Notes: generated by a model from the letters alone, not told the origin. A stretch of 37,240 nucleotides of DNA from Clostridiales bacterium (GCA_022793315.1 JAAWCO010000048.1:1-37240); one strand, 5' to 3'. Shown: positions 14,979 to 24,415, numbered from the stretch's first letter. Numbers and translations are program-made.

Positions 14979-16823
14979 ATGGAAAAGAACCCCAAGCTGG
15001 CTGAGCTGCGGAAAAAGGCGATGGCTCTGCCGCTGCTCCCCGGCGTGTATCTGATGAAGGACAGTCAGAACAAAATTATCTATATTGGCAAGGCAAAAGC
15101 ACTGAAAAACCGAGTCAGCCAATATTTTGGGTCGGACACCGGCCATCCCGAAAAGGTGCGCCGGATGGTCAGTCATGTGGATCATTTTGACTATATTATT
15201 GCAGACAGCGAATTCGAGGCGCTGGTTCTCGAATGCTCGCTGATCAAGCAGTATTTGCCCAAATACAACATTTTGCTCAAGGACGGCAAGGGCTATCACT
15301 ATATTCGTCTGTCACCTCCGCCCTATACCCGGATTTATGAGGCGAGGCAGAAGCTGGACGACGGGTCCCGCTACCTGGGACCCTATATCAGCTCGATGGC
15401 GGTGCAGCAATCAGTGGATGAGGCCAACCGGATTTTTCAGCTGCCCACCTGCAGCCGGATATTTCCCCGCGATATCGGCAAGGGGCGTCCCTGTCTGAAC
15501 TATTATATCAAGCAGTGCTGCGGTCCCTGTGCCGGGCGGATGTCTCAGGCGGACTATGAGGAGCGGCTGGAACAGGCACTGGAATTCCTTACCCACGGCG
15601 GGAAAAACGCCGAAGAACTGCTGCAAAGGCGGATGGAGGAAGCCGCAGAAAAGCTGGATTTTGAAAAGGCGGCCCGCTTAAGAGACCGCATCCGGGCCAT
15701 CCGCCGGATGGGGCAGAAGCAAAAGGTGGTCATGTCCCGGGTGGAGGAGCAGGACATCCTTGCTCTGGCACAGGGCGCGGGAAGCGCCTGCTTTGAGGTA
15801 TTTCGCTTCACCGGCGGACAGCTCCATGATCGGGAGCATTTTCTGCTGGACGGGATCGACACGCCCGCTGCTGCCCGTACCGAGTTTATTCAGCGGTATT
15901 ATTCCCTGCGGGATACAGCTCCTCCGCCTCAGCTCACGGTAGACGGCGAGCTGGAGGATCAGGAGCTGCTGGAACGGTGGCTGTCCGAAAAGGCGGGACG
16001 CCGGGTGCATATTGTGCAGCCGCAGCGCGGGGAGCAGGCTCAGCTGGTGGAAATGTGCCGCAACAACGCTGCCGAACGGCTGGCTCAGCAGGCAGGGATG
16101 GCCGGGCGGGATGCGGCGGCACTGGACGAGCTGGCCCGCCTTCTTGGCTTGAAGAAGCCGCCGCTTTATATTGAAAGCTACGATATTTCCCATACTGGCG
16201 GCAGCGAGAATGTTGCCGGTATGGTGGTGTTTGAAAACGGCCGGCCGCTCAAATCCGCCTATCGTCGTTTTATGATCAAAACGGTCACAGGGCAGGATGA
16301 CTATGCCTCCATGAAAGAGGTGCTGACTCGCCGGATGGAGGAATATCTCCGCCATCGGGAGGAGGAAACCGGCTTTGGCCGCCTTCCGGATTTAATTTTG
16401 CTGGACGGAGGCCGGGGGCATGTCTCAGCGGTGAAGCCGGTGGTGGACGCCTATGGATTCTCTCTACCGGTTTTCGGTATGGTCAAGGATCAGCATCACC
16501 GCACCCGCGCTATTGCGGAGGATGGCGGAGAAATTTCCATTACGGCAAAGCGTTCTGCCTTTACACTGGTGTCGGCTATTCAGGAGGAGGTTCACCGGTA
16601 TGCGATTGCCTATCATCGCCAGAAGCGGGCAAAGAGAGGAATCGGAACCGAACTGACGAAAATTGAGGGAATCGGTGAAAGTCGTGCCCGTGCCCTGCTC
16701 CGCCACTTTGGCTCTATAAAGGCCATACGCACTGCCGCGGTGGAGGAGCTGTCTGCGGTTCGGGGGATGAGCCGCCCTGCAGCAGAAGCGGTATTCGCCT
16801 TTTTCCATGCGGAGAACGAGTGA
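14979..16823 (+). CDS. uvrC: excinuclease ABC subunit C
   Basis: The 614-residue nuclease makes both incisions in UvrABC nucleotide excision repair. Its parts are in order: the GIY-YIG domain that cuts 3' of the lesion (PGVYLMKD at 21-28, YIGKAKALKNRVSQYF at 35-50), a Cys cluster near CSRIFP and CCGPCAGRM, the UVR motif that binds UvrB (about 208-240), the RNase H-like 5' nuclease (YIESYDISHTGG, then DLILLDGGRGH), and C-terminal helix-hairpin-helix repeats (IEGIGESRARALL, VRGMSRPAAEAV). ATG 14979 follows AAAGGGGGAG; the frame is open further upstream but lacks support. Confidence 0.98.
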   Translation: MEKNPKLAELRKKAMALPLLPGVYLMKDSQNKIIYIGKAKALKNRVSQYFGSDTGHPEKVRRMVSHVDHFDYIIADSEFEALVLECSLIKQYLPKYNILLKDGKGYHYIRLSPPPYTRIYEARQKLDDGSRYLGPYISSMAVQQSVDEANRIFQLPTCSRIFPRDIGKGRPCLNYYIKQCCGPCAGRMSQADYEERLEQALEFLTHGGKNAEELLQRRMEEAAEKLDFEKAARLRDRIRAIRRMGQKQKVVMSRVEEQDILALAQGAGSACFEVFRFTGGQLHDREHFLLDGIDTPAAARTEFIQRYYSLRDTAPPPQLTVDGELEDQELLERWLSEKAGRRVHIVQPQRGEQAQLVEMCRNNAAERLAQQAGMAGRDAAALDELARLLGLKKPPLYIESYDISHTGGSENVAGMVVFENGRPLKSAYRRFMIKTVTGQDDYASMKEVLTRRMEEYLRHREEETGFGRLPDLILLDGGRGHVSAVKPVVDAYGFSLPVFGMVKDQHHRTRAIAEDGGEISITAKRSAFTLVSAIQEEVHRYAIAYHRQKRAKRGIGTELTKIEGIGESRARALLRHFGSIKAIRTAAVEELSAVRGMSRPAAEAVFAFFHAENE

Positions 16824-16955
16824 TGAAACAGTTCCTCCGGCATTTATTATCGGGGATGTGGGGAATTACTGTGCCGGAGACTCGCAGGGGACAGGAACCG
16901 TTTTAAAGTGTTTTTTATCCGGCGGAAGGACGCCAATACGAAAAAAGGATGGATC

Positions 16956-17753
16956 ATGATGAAAATCGGCTTTATCGGCGCTGGCAATATGGCAGGCGCC
17001 ATCATTCGGGGGATGACCGCCGGCGGTTTCCACGGCGGCGATATTCTGGCATACGATGTGGACCACAGCCGAATGCTGCCGCTGTTTGAGGAATGCGGTA
17101 TCTGCCTGTGTGCTTCTGCGGAGGAGGCGGCCGAGAGCTGTGATGCGCTGGTGCTGGCAGTCAAGCCGCAGACGCTGCCGGCGGTTCTTCCCCCCCTGTC
17201 GCCGGCGCTCCACCGCCGCCGCCCGCTGGTCATTTCCATCGCGGCGGGAAAAACGATGGAAACGTTTGAAAATTTGATGGGGGGCGGTCTGCCGGCTGTC
17301 CGTGTCATGCCCAATCTCAACGCCAGGGTGGGGGAGGCGATGTCTGCCTTCTGCGCCAATGAACTGGTGGAGGACACGCAGAAGGGCATTGTCCGGCTGA
17401 TTTTTGAATCGGTGGGCGAGATTGTGGAGCTGGAGGAGCGGCTGTTTCCCATTTTTTCCGTATTGTCAGGCTGTTCTCCTGCTTACTCCCTTTTGTATAT
17501 GGATGCACTGGCGGAAGCAGGAGTCCGCGGCGGGCTTTCCAAGTCCGTAGCGCTGAAAATTGCGGCGCAGGCCGTGATGGGAACCGCCCGCCTGCTGCAG
17601 GAGACGGGCGAGCATCCCCGCGCGCTGGCCGATCAGGTCTGTTCTCCGGCGGGGACCACCATTGAGGGGGTCTGCGCTCTTCAGCGCGAGGGCTTTGAGG
17701 CGGCGGTTCTGGCAGCCGCCAGAGCCAGCCTTGATCGCGATTTGCAGTTGTAA
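16956..17753 (+). CDS. proC: pyrroline-5-carboxylate reductase
   Basis: The 265-residue enzyme reduces 1-pyrroline-5-carboxylate to proline using NAD(P)H. The N-terminal Rossmann fold shows KIGFIGAGNMAGAIIRGM. A second segment, LVLAVKPQTLPAVLPPL, then RVMPNLNARVGEAM (the usual PN motif) and the C-terminal dimerisation domain, SGCSPAYSLLYMDALAEAG through DQVCSPAGTTIEGV, complete the family pattern. Start choice is between ATG 16956 and ATG 16959; both lie at workable distances from AAAAAAGGA. It is about 130 bases downstream of uvrC. Confidence 0.96.
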   Translation: MMKIGFIGAGNMAGAIIRGMTAGGFHGGDILAYDVDHSRMLPLFEECGICLCASAEEAAESCDALVLAVKPQTLPAVLPPLSPALHRRRPLVISIAAGKTMETFENLMGGGLPAVRVMPNLNARVGEAMSAFCANELVEDTQKGIVRLIFESVGEIVELEERLFPIFSVLSGCSPAYSLLYMDALAEAGVRGGLSKSVALKIAAQAVMGTARLLQETGEHPRALADQVCSPAGTTIEGVCALQREGFEAAVLAAARASLDRDLQL

Positions 17754-17830
17754 AAGGAATGAACATTTTTTCTGGCGGCCTGGTGGAGTCAAGAGATAGA
17801 GCTCCGGCAGAGGGATAAATGATTACGTCC

Positions 17831-17859
17831 TTGACAAGGGTGCAGGGGAATGGGATAAT
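17831..17859 (+). promoter_or_regulatory. sigma-A-type promoter upstream of rsmD
   Basis: A perfect TTGACA (17831-17836) and GATAAT (17854-17859) are 17 bases apart. The leader to the rsmD ATG would be about 190 bases. The rest of the roughly 300-base proC-rsmD spacer shows no gene. Confidence 0.7.
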
Positions 17860-18054
17860 GACAGTATGTCCTCCTGTGAGGCCTCTTTTTTTCCGGCGGC
17901 GGGGGTCTGCCTCTGATAGCAGGGAACGCGGCAGAAAAAACGAGGCTGCACCGGAGCAAGCCGGATGGGCAAAGAGCATCAGGGAAGCCGCCAAACAGAA
18001 TACCGCCGGAGTCGGTGCGCCGATACTGGTGTGAGATAAGGAAGTAGCCTGAAT

Positions 18055-18621
18055 ATGAGAGTTATCACCGGAACCGCGCGGGGCCGCCGGCTGGAGACCC
18101 TGCCCGGCGAGGCGGTTACCCGCCCCACTGCTGAGCGGGTCAAGGAAGCATTGTTCAGCATCATTCAGTTTGAGATAGAAGGGCGCCGTGTTCTCGACCT
18201 GTTTGCCGGATCGGGTCAGCTGGGCCTTGAAGCGCTCAGCCGCGGCGCGGCGAATTGCGTATTTGTGGACAACAGCCGCATGGCCGCGGAGGTGATTCGT
18301 CGCAATGCTCGGGTGACCGGGCTTTCGGAGCACGCCCGGATTTTGACACAGGACGCGATGAGCTATCTTCAGCGGCCGGGAGATACCTTCGACCTGGCCT
18401 TTCTTGATCCGCCTTATGCCTCCGGGCTGCTGACGAAGGCACTGCAGCTGACCGCGCCGGTCATGAGTGCCGGCGGTGTTATTCTTTGTGAAAGCGACGC
18501 GGATGAAGAGCTCCCAGAAACGGTAGAGTCGGGAAGCGACGCCCCCTTCCTTCTCGCTCGGGTGTATCGCTATGGGCGGGTGCGTCTGTGGCTTTACCGG
18601 CGCAGCGGCGCTGAGGTGTAA
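18055..18621 (+). CDS. rsmD: 16S rRNA (guanine-966-N2)-methyltransferase RsmD
   Basis: The 188-residue Rossmann-fold methyltransferase has the SAM-binding motif VLDLFAGSG (46-54) and the catalytic DPPY (118-121) for N2 methylation of guanine. It begins MRVITGTARGRRLETLPG followed by TRPTAERVKEALFSI, typical of RsmD. It acts on assembled 30S particles. It lies directly upstream of coaD, a conserved pair in Firmicutes. Confidence 0.96.
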   Translation: MRVITGTARGRRLETLPGEAVTRPTAERVKEALFSIIQFEIEGRRVLDLFAGSGQLGLEALSRGAANCVFVDNSRMAAEVIRRNARVTGLSEHARILTQDAMSYLQRPGDTFDLAFLDPPYASGLLTKALQLTAPVMSAGGVILCESDADEELPETVESGSDAPFLLARVYRYGRVRLWLYRRSGAEV

Positions 18622-18637
18622 GAAAGGCGGATGACCT

Positions 18638-19135
18638 GTGAAAATTGCTGTTTGTCCGGGCAGCTTTGACCCGGTGACCTATGGCCATCTGGATATTATC
18701 CGCCGCTCCTCTCGTTTGTTTGACCGGGTGGTGGTGGTGGTGATGACCAACGCCTCCAAAACGCCGCTGTTTACTCGAGAGGAACGTATACGGCTTCTGC
18801 GCCGGGTGACAGCTGATCTGAGCAATGTGGAGGTAGACAGCTATGGCGGCCTGCTGGCGGAGTATACCCGTACACGGGGAGCTGATGTGATTGTCAAGGG
18901 CTTGCGCGCCCTTTCTGATTTTGAATATGAATTCCAGATGGCGCTGACCAACCGCAAGCTGTATCCTGACGCGGAAACCGTATTTTTGACGACGACAGCG
19001 GAACACATGTATCTGTCCTCCAGCCTGGTCAAACAGGTGGCGGTGCTGGGCGGTGATATTTCAGGATTTGTTCCCGCGTGTATTCAGGAGGATATTTTAC
19101 GCAAGGTGGAAAGGATGGATAAAAATGACGGTTGA
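18638..19135 (+). CDS. coaD: phosphopantetheine adenylyltransferase
   Basis: The 165-residue nucleotidyltransferase joins 4'-phosphopantetheine and ATP to give dephospho-CoA. It carries the nucleotide-binding TYGH (14-17) within CPGSFDPVTYGHLDIIRR, KGLRALSDFEYEFQMALTNR for phosphopantetheine binding, and LSSSLVKQ, equivalent to the ISSTxVR motif. The start codon is GTG 18638, preceded by AGAAAGGCGG. Its last 11 bases overlap the next gene, indicating coupled translation. Confidence 0.97.
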   Translation: MKIAVCPGSFDPVTYGHLDIIRRSSRLFDRVVVVVMTNASKTPLFTREERIRLLRRVTADLSNVEVDSYGGLLAEYTRTRGADVIVKGLRALSDFEYEFQMALTNRKLYPDAETVFLTTTAEHMYLSSSLVKQVAVLGGDISGFVPACIQEDILRKVERMDKNDG

Positions 19136-19604
19136 TGAGCTGCTGGAACAGATCGACGACATGATTGATAAAGCGTGGAGTATGCCGCTGTCGGGCGGAA
19201 AATGCCTGATAGAGGCCGACCACCTGCGGGATATCATCGACGACATTCGCGGCAACATGCCATCGGAAATCCGGCAGGCCAAGGCGATTGTCGCCGATCG
19301 GGCGGATATCATTTCCACCGCCAGGCGGGAAGCGGAGGGGATTGTCAGGACCGCCGAGGAGCGGGCGCGTCATATGGTGGCACAGCAGGAAATCACCCGG
19401 CAGGCACAGCAAAAGGCCAATGAGCTTCTCGGTCAGGCACAGCAAAAGGCACGGGAAATGCGGAAGGGCGCAACCGATTTTTCAGAGGATCTTTTAAAGC
19501 GGACGGAAGAGGTGCTGGCGCTTCGCCTGGGCGAGGTTCGTCAGGCTCGCCAGGTGCTGCGCAATCCTGCCAAGGCGGCTCGCCTGACGGAAGGGGAAGA
19601 ATAA
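19125..19604 (+). CDS. coiled-coil protein coupled to coaD, function unknown
   Basis: The 159-residue protein is charged and helical. After a short N-terminal segment (MTVDELLEQIDDMIDKAWSM), residues about 50-130 form one long predicted coiled coil rich in Ala, Glu, Arg and Gln, with repeats such as QAQQKA at about 92 and 103. Proteins of this kind downstream of coaD in clostridia are often labelled ATPase or V-ATPase subunit H-like because of the coiled coil, but no nucleotide-binding motif is visible. It could equally be a DivIVA-like scaffold. The ATG overlaps coaD by 11 bases, and a terminator follows. Confidence 0.75.
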   Translation: MTVDELLEQIDDMIDKAWSMPLSGGKCLIEADHLRDIIDDIRGNMPSEIRQAKAIVADRADIISTARREAEGIVRTAEERARHMVAQQEITRQAQQKANELLGQAQQKAREMRKGATDFSEDLLKRTEEVLALRLGEVRQARQVLRNPAKAARLTEGEE

Positions 19605-19621
19605 TTCAAAGGGAATAGTTT

Positions 19622-19651
19622 CGGCCTGAGCCTCTGTGCTCAGGCCGTTTT
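19622..19651 (+). terminator. intrinsic terminator of the rsmD-coaD operon
   Basis: CGGCCTGAGC (19622-19631) pairs perfectly with GCTCAGGCCG (19638-19647) and is followed by TTTT. Confidence 0.85.
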
Positions 19652-19845
19652 GACAGGATTTTTCTGAGACCTTCCCCTGATACAGCTGCCTGAGCCGGCC
19701 GTCTGTTTTCTCTTCACGATTCGGATGGTGTTAAGAACCGGAGATTTTTCTGCTTTGTGTTGACGATTGTATTTGCCGGCCAGTTTCCTGCGCGTGCTGG
19801 TAAGCGTGATAAGCTCAAACCGATGTTATACCAAAGGAGGCAAAC

Positions 19846-20115
19846 ATGATGATAGATTCAAGATGTGGGTTACATTGTACCGGCTGTACATTTAAAGAAT
19901 CCTGTCATTGTGGGACATGCATTGAAACGAATGGGCACCCTTTTCATGGAGAATGTCCTGTTGCCATGTGCTGTCAGAATAAAGGGTTTGTTCATTGTGG
20001 CGAATGTCCTCGAATTCCTTGTGAATTATTAACGCAGTATTCCTGTGATCCTGTTCATGGAGATCATCCTCATGGCGCCAGGATAGAGCAATGTATGAAG
20101 TGGGCAAGAAAATAA
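19846..20115 (+). CDS. small Cys-rich DUF3795-type protein
   Basis: The 89-residue protein contains 14 Cys and several His, beginning MMIDSRCGLHCTGCTF, with CHCGTC and HCGECPRIPCELL. This Cys pattern resembles DUF3795 proteins, which probably bind a metal or iron-sulfur cluster; no activity is known to me. The start is supported by CCAAAGGAGGCAAAC. Codons are clearly richer in A and T than in the neighbours (TGT, ATT, GAA and AAA dominate), suggesting recent acquisition. It stands alone between a terminator and the metallophosphoesterase. Confidence 0.8.
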   Translation: MMIDSRCGLHCTGCTFKESCHCGTCIETNGHPFHGECPVAMCCQNKGFVHCGECPRIPCELLTQYSCDPVHGDHPHGARIEQCMKWARK

Positions 20116-20344
20116 ATGCCGGGTTACCAAGAAGTCATCCCGGAAGAGGTGACGGCCTGTTCAGATGATTCAACGGAGGGCTCAAAAAGTCCAGAGACCT
20201 CAACACGAAGAATAAAAAGACAGAAGGCATTTCTTCTTTTTTTTACTTGATTTTTTGACAGATATATTGTTTAATAAGACTAACACTGTGCGGTCAAGCC
20301 GCATAGAAAATTTTCAGCTTTTACAAAAAGAGGAGGAATGCACA

Positions 20345-23300
20345 ATGTCTAAATGGCGCAGAATGCTTCCCATCCTTCTGTCCTTCTCGCTGATGGCAAC
20401 AGCGGTGGTACCAGCTGTCTCCCTGTCGGCGGCGGATTCTGGAATTGAGGACGGATACCGGTGGAACATTCAGGATGGCGAGGCCTGTACCGGCCAGCTG
20501 AGGCTGTACGCCGCTGGAAAGGCGGGGGATGCCCTGACCCTTCGGATTGATGGCAAGACAGTTCAGCCCAGCACCGATGAAAAGCCGCAGATACGGCTGC
20601 TGTACAAGGGGGGAGACGGCAACCCCGACCGTGATATCAAGACCGACAGCACCTATGGCGCCTCCAATATGCTGGGACTCAACGGTGTGGAACTGGGCCG
20701 TCTGCCCAGCGATGGAACCAAGGGCTTCAGCATGAACGCCGATGCGTTTGTGGCGGGGGAAAACAAGGTCTCTATCCTGATCGGCGGCTATTGGGGAGAC
20801 GGTCCCTATGACGAAAGCAAGCCGCATGGGCTCACAAGTCAGGGGAACAAGGATGACTTTTTGATCAGTAATGTGCGTTTTGCGCTTCCTGATGGTACGG
20901 AAGTGACGCCGGACCGCCTGATCACCTATAAGGGCAAAGCGGTTGGTTCCACTGAACATGTGGTGGAGACCCTGGATCCCTATCCCTATGGCCCGGACGA
21001 TATGTTCTGGCTGGGCGACGGCTGGGGCACCAACGACACCTGGGCGGGGCATAAGGATCCCCGGTACAACATCCCTTATAAAGTGGAGTTTGTACTGGAC
21101 TATGACAAGGCGCCGTCTGACGCGCTCTTTTCAATTGACACCTCTGCCTATGCGGACGGTGAGCATACGGTGGAGCTGTATGCCGGTTCTACCCGTGTGG
21201 CTGGGGCTTCCCTGTTGTTTGACAATTCCAATCCCGATGTTTTAACCAATCTCTCCCGCTATGCGACGGTGAAAAACGGCTTCCAGCTGGACGTTCAGTT
21301 CTCCGACGCGGTGTCGGGCCTCGCTCAGCAGGAGGCGCGGCTGGAGGGGAAATCCATTGGCACCTCCACACATATCCAGCATACTCTGGATGGGCTTTCC
21401 AAAGGCGTTCATACTCTGGTGCTGGAGGCGACCGACCAGGCGGGGAATACGGTTTTCCAGACGGTGAATTTCACTGTAGCCGACGAAACAGTTCCTCTTT
21501 ACTCCGAGATGAAAGCGGAAAACGGTACCCTTTCCCTCAAGGTGGGGGGAGGCGCTGGTGCAGAGGTTTCCTTCTATGAGGCGGAGGCGTTGGAATTCAC
21601 CTCCTCCTATGGAACAGTGGACAGCACCGACAAGCTGGCGCAGAAGCCCGCCTCCGAGCAGAGCTTCCCGGAATGGTATGCGTACCAGATGGCGAACGGC
21701 GGTGAAGCGGTCAGAACGTCCTCTGCTTCCGGTATGCCCTATCATGCTTTTGATGTGAATGTAGGCAGCACAGCCGCCAGCCGGGTCAGCCTGAGCTATA
21801 CCGGCGGCACGGCGGCAAACGAGCGCTTTGCGTTGCAGGCCTGGAACTTTACCGCCGGCCGGTGGGATAAGCTGGCAGTCGGTATTGGCAGTGCAACCCT
21901 TTCTGCCGAGGTGGAGACAGCCGATTATGCCCGGGACGGCAAAATCCGCGTGATGGCGATTGTGGATTATGTGGGCAACGGCAGTGATACGCTGCTGTGG
22001 AGCACCGACCCGCAGCATTACACTGTGTTCCCCGACCTGAACGCCTTCTACGATCAGGTTTATCAGTTCATGGGAGACGAATACAAGGCGGGCCGTGCGG
22101 CATATTCCATCACCACCGGAGATATCGTTGATGATTCTCCCAACGGGGCTAATGCGGAAAATCAGTGGAAGCTGGCTGACAAGGCGATTAAGCTGATGGA
22201 ACAGACGGGGATGCCGAACGGCACCGTTACCGGCAACCACGATACCGCCAATTTCCCCAGCCATGATTACAGCAGATATACCACCTGGTTCGGAGCCGAC
22301 CGCTACCGCAGCGAGGCCTGGTTCGGCGGCAGTCTGAACAACAATGCTTCCCACTATGACCTGATCACCATCGGCAATCTGGATTTCGTAGTGATTTATC
22401 TGGGCTATGGTGTGGAAGGAACCCCTGAAACGGTGGCGTGGGCGAACGATGTTTTGCAGCGCTACAGCCACCGCAATGCGATCCTGTGCACCCACCAGTA
22501 TCTGAAATATAATACAGGCGCCTGGGACCCCACCTCCCGTGCAGAGACCATCTTCAATGAAATTGTGGTTCCCAACGAAAATGTGAAGATGATGCTGTGC
22601 GGTCATGACAATGGCGCGCTCACCCTGACCAAAACCATTGGCAATCGGACCTTCTATGAGATTCTTTCCGATTATCAGTTTGTTCAGGTGGAGTCGGAGG
22701 ACTATTATAAAAAGCTGGGCGCCACTGATCCCCAGCATAAAATCGGTACCTATCCCTACTGCAATGGCGAGGGTTATATCCGTTCCATGCAGTTCACAGG
22801 CAACACGGTCAGCACCAAAACCTTCTCACCCGTGACCGGCGGCGTCAATCCGTTCGGTATTCATGACGAGTTCACTATCCAGGTAGACTTTGAGCGGTCT
22901 AACCGTGTGATCACGACGGAGAATTTCTCCGCGGTGGTTCTCGGCGACAAGATTGCGGATGCTGCCGCTGCCGCCGGAGCGTCTGTCTCCGTCGACTACG
23001 ATGGAGATGCCGCGGCGTGGGCGGCGGTAGTGACCGCTGACGGCGCCTCTGTAACTACAGCGGCACAGGTCTTTGACAAGGGCGCAGCGCCCTCCAAGCC
23101 CGCCGATGAGCTGGGTCCGGTCGACCTTTATGCGCTGAAGGCACTGATTGAATCGGGTAAAAAGCTGGATGCCGTCAACTATATGGCGGAATCGTTCCAG
23201 GCTATGCAGAAGGTTTTGTCTGAGGCAGAGACGCTGACCGGGCAGTCGGATCTTACCGGTGAAGCAGTTTCTGAAATGTATACCCGTCTCCAGCTCGCCA

Positions 23301-24319
23301 TAGGTGCTTTGGAGGCGAAGGCTGAGGGTTCCCTCGATCCGAAAGACCTTTCCTCTCTCTATAATTTCAGTCTGGAGAAAAAGGACTGGAAAAATTACGC
23401 AGGCCCTGTCGATTTTGATGACGCAGGCTCCTATATCAGCGTCCAGCCCGGCGTGGACGGCGGTCTGGTCTTTGAGAAAACCAAGGCTTCCCCCAACAAC
23501 TGGCCTGCCATCACCTATCAGAAGGAGACAGTGACGATTCAGCCGGTCAACGGTAAGGTATATCTGAATATGGATGTCGTGAGCTCCAGTCCCTGGTCCA
23601 TCACGCCGGTCGTCACCCAGGGCAGCAAGTCAGGAGATCTTCGCTGGAACTATGTGATTGAGAATCTGGCTGACAACACCGCCGATGCCGGCATTGGCAC
23701 CTATAAGGGCGTGTTCGATGTTACCAGAGCGCTTGAAGATCAGGGCTTCGACCTGACGCAGCCTCTGACCATTACCATGACCATCAATATCGTGCCCGGT
23801 CCGGTGGCGATCAATCATTTTGAATTGATGACCGATGCTCCAGCGGTTGTTCCGGCGGATAAAACGGAACTGACGGCCGCGATAGAGCGTGCGAAGGCTC
23901 TCGACCCGGCGCTTTATACTGCAGAATCCTATGCAGCGGTGGCCGATAAGCTGGCAAAGGCTGAGCAGGTCAATGCCGACGCGGATGCTGTACAGGCGGC
24001 GGTTGATACCGCTGTTCAGGAGCTGAATGCCGCCATGGAGGCACTGGTGCAGGTAACCGACCCCTCCACGGATCCTTCTACCGATCCCTCTACGGATCCT
24101 TCCGGCGAACCGACAGCTCCCAACCCCTCTGATGATCCTGCGGGGTCTGACCCCACCGCCCCCGAACCGACCAATGGGACAGGATCTACTGCTTCCACAA
24201 CAGTGAATCGAGTTCCTGGAACCGGTGAGGATATCGGCTGGCTGCCGCTTTTGCTGGGGCTCATGACCGCCGGCGCAGGACTGCTGGCGCTGACCCTTCG
24301 CAAGGCCAAGAACCAGTAA
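20345..24319 (+). CDS. large secreted, probably wall-anchored metallophosphoesterase with FIVAR repeats
   Basis: The 1324-residue protein has a signal peptide (about 1-34, MSKWRRMLPILLSFS onward, cleavage near LSAADSG). A long beta-rich region of about 500 residues follows, with Ig-like segments. The calcineurin-like phosphoesterase domain (about 545-770) has D555-PQ-H558, GDIVDD (592-597), GNHD (630-633), H717 in LCTHQY and G753-HDN-756. Two FIVAR-type helical modules (about 925-985 and 1171-1234) and a TDPS-repeat linker come next. The C-terminus has VPGTG (1290-1294), a hydrophobic helix and RKAKNQ, like a sortase signal. Usual enzymes end in GHxH; here it is GHDN, so metal binding may differ. 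The substrate is unknown. ATG 20345 follows AAGAGGAGG. Confidence 0.85.
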   Translation: MSKWRRMLPILLSFSLMATAVVPAVSLSAADSGIEDGYRWNIQDGEACTGQLRLYAAGKAGDALTLRIDGKTVQPSTDEKPQIRLLYKGGDGNPDRDIKTDSTYGASNMLGLNGVELGRLPSDGTKGFSMNADAFVAGENKVSILIGGYWGDGPYDESKPHGLTSQGNKDDFLISNVRFALPDGTEVTPDRLITYKGKAVGSTEHVVETLDPYPYGPDDMFWLGDGWGTNDTWAGHKDPRYNIPYKVEFVLDYDKAPSDALFSIDTSAYADGEHTVELYAGSTRVAGASLLFDNSNPDVLTNLSRYATVKNGFQLDVQFSDAVSGLAQQEARLEGKSIGTSTHIQHTLDGLSKGVHTLVLEATDQAGNTVFQTVNFTVADETVPLYSEMKAENGTLSLKVGGGAGAEVSFYEAEALEFTSSYGTVDSTDKLAQKPASEQSFPEWYAYQMANGGEAVRTSSASGMPYHAFDVNVGSTAASRVSLSYTGGTAANERFALQAWNFTAGRWDKLAVGIGSATLSAEVETADYARDGKIRVMAIVDYVGNGSDTLLWSTDPQHYTVFPDLNAFYDQVYQFMGDEYKAGRAAYSITTGDIVDDSPNGANAENQWKLADKAIKLMEQTGMPNGTVTGNHDTANFPSHDYSRYTTWFGADRYRSEAWFGGSLNNNASHYDLITIGNLDFVVIYLGYGVEGTPETVAWANDVLQRYSHRNAILCTHQYLKYNTGAWDPTSRAETIFNEIVVPNENVKMMLCGHDNGALTLTKTIGNRTFYEILSDYQFVQVESEDYYKKLGATDPQHKIGTYPYCNGEGYIRSMQFTGNTVSTKTFSPVTGGVNPFGIHDEFTIQVDFERSNRVITTENFSAVVLGDKIADAAAAAGASVSVDYDGDAAAWAAVVTADGASVTTAAQVFDKGAAPSKPADELGPVDLYALKALIESGKKLDAVNYMAESFQAMQKVLSEAETLTGQSDLTGEAVSEMYTRLQLAIGALEAKAEGSLDPKDLSSLYNFSLEKKDWKNYAGPVDFDDAGSYISVQPGVDGGLVFEKTKASPNNWPAITYQKETVTIQPVNGKVYLNMDVVSSSPWSITPVVTQGSKSGDLRWNYVIENLADNTADAGIGTYKGVFDVTRALEDQGFDLTQPLTITMTINIVPGPVAINHFELMTDAPAVVPADKTELTAAIERAKALDPALYTAESYAAVADKLAKAEQVNADADAVQAAVDTAVQELNAAMEALVQVTDPSTDPSTDPSTDPSGEPTAPNPSDDPAGSDPTAPEPTNGTGSTASTTVNRVPGTGEDIGWLPLLLGLMTAGAGLLALTLRKAKNQ

Positions 24320-24330
24320 TCAGGACGGTC

Positions 24331-24370
24331 AGAAGGAGGATACGCATTCTGCGTATCCTCCTTCTTTTTG
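24331..24370 (+). terminator. intrinsic terminator of the metallophosphoesterase gene
   Basis: A perfect 16-bp stem, AGAAGGAGGATACGCA (24331-24346) with TGCGTATCCTCCTTCT (24350-24365), closes a 3-base loop and runs into TTTT. Confidence 0.93.
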
Positions 24371-24415
24371 CAGAATTTATGCGTGGCTCCAGTTAAGCAG
24401 AGGGAAAATAAAAAA

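Noticed and set aside
20255..20283. TTGACA at 20255-20260 as the promoter of the metallophosphoesterase gene
   Set aside because: No acceptable -10 box lies at 16-18 bases, so only the -35 half is supported.
21242..22738. Long antisense frame of about 498 codons opposite the metallophosphoesterase
   Set aside because: It has no family pattern or ribosome binding site and lies entirely inside a gene with clear domains; long antisense frames are common in GC-rich coding DNA.
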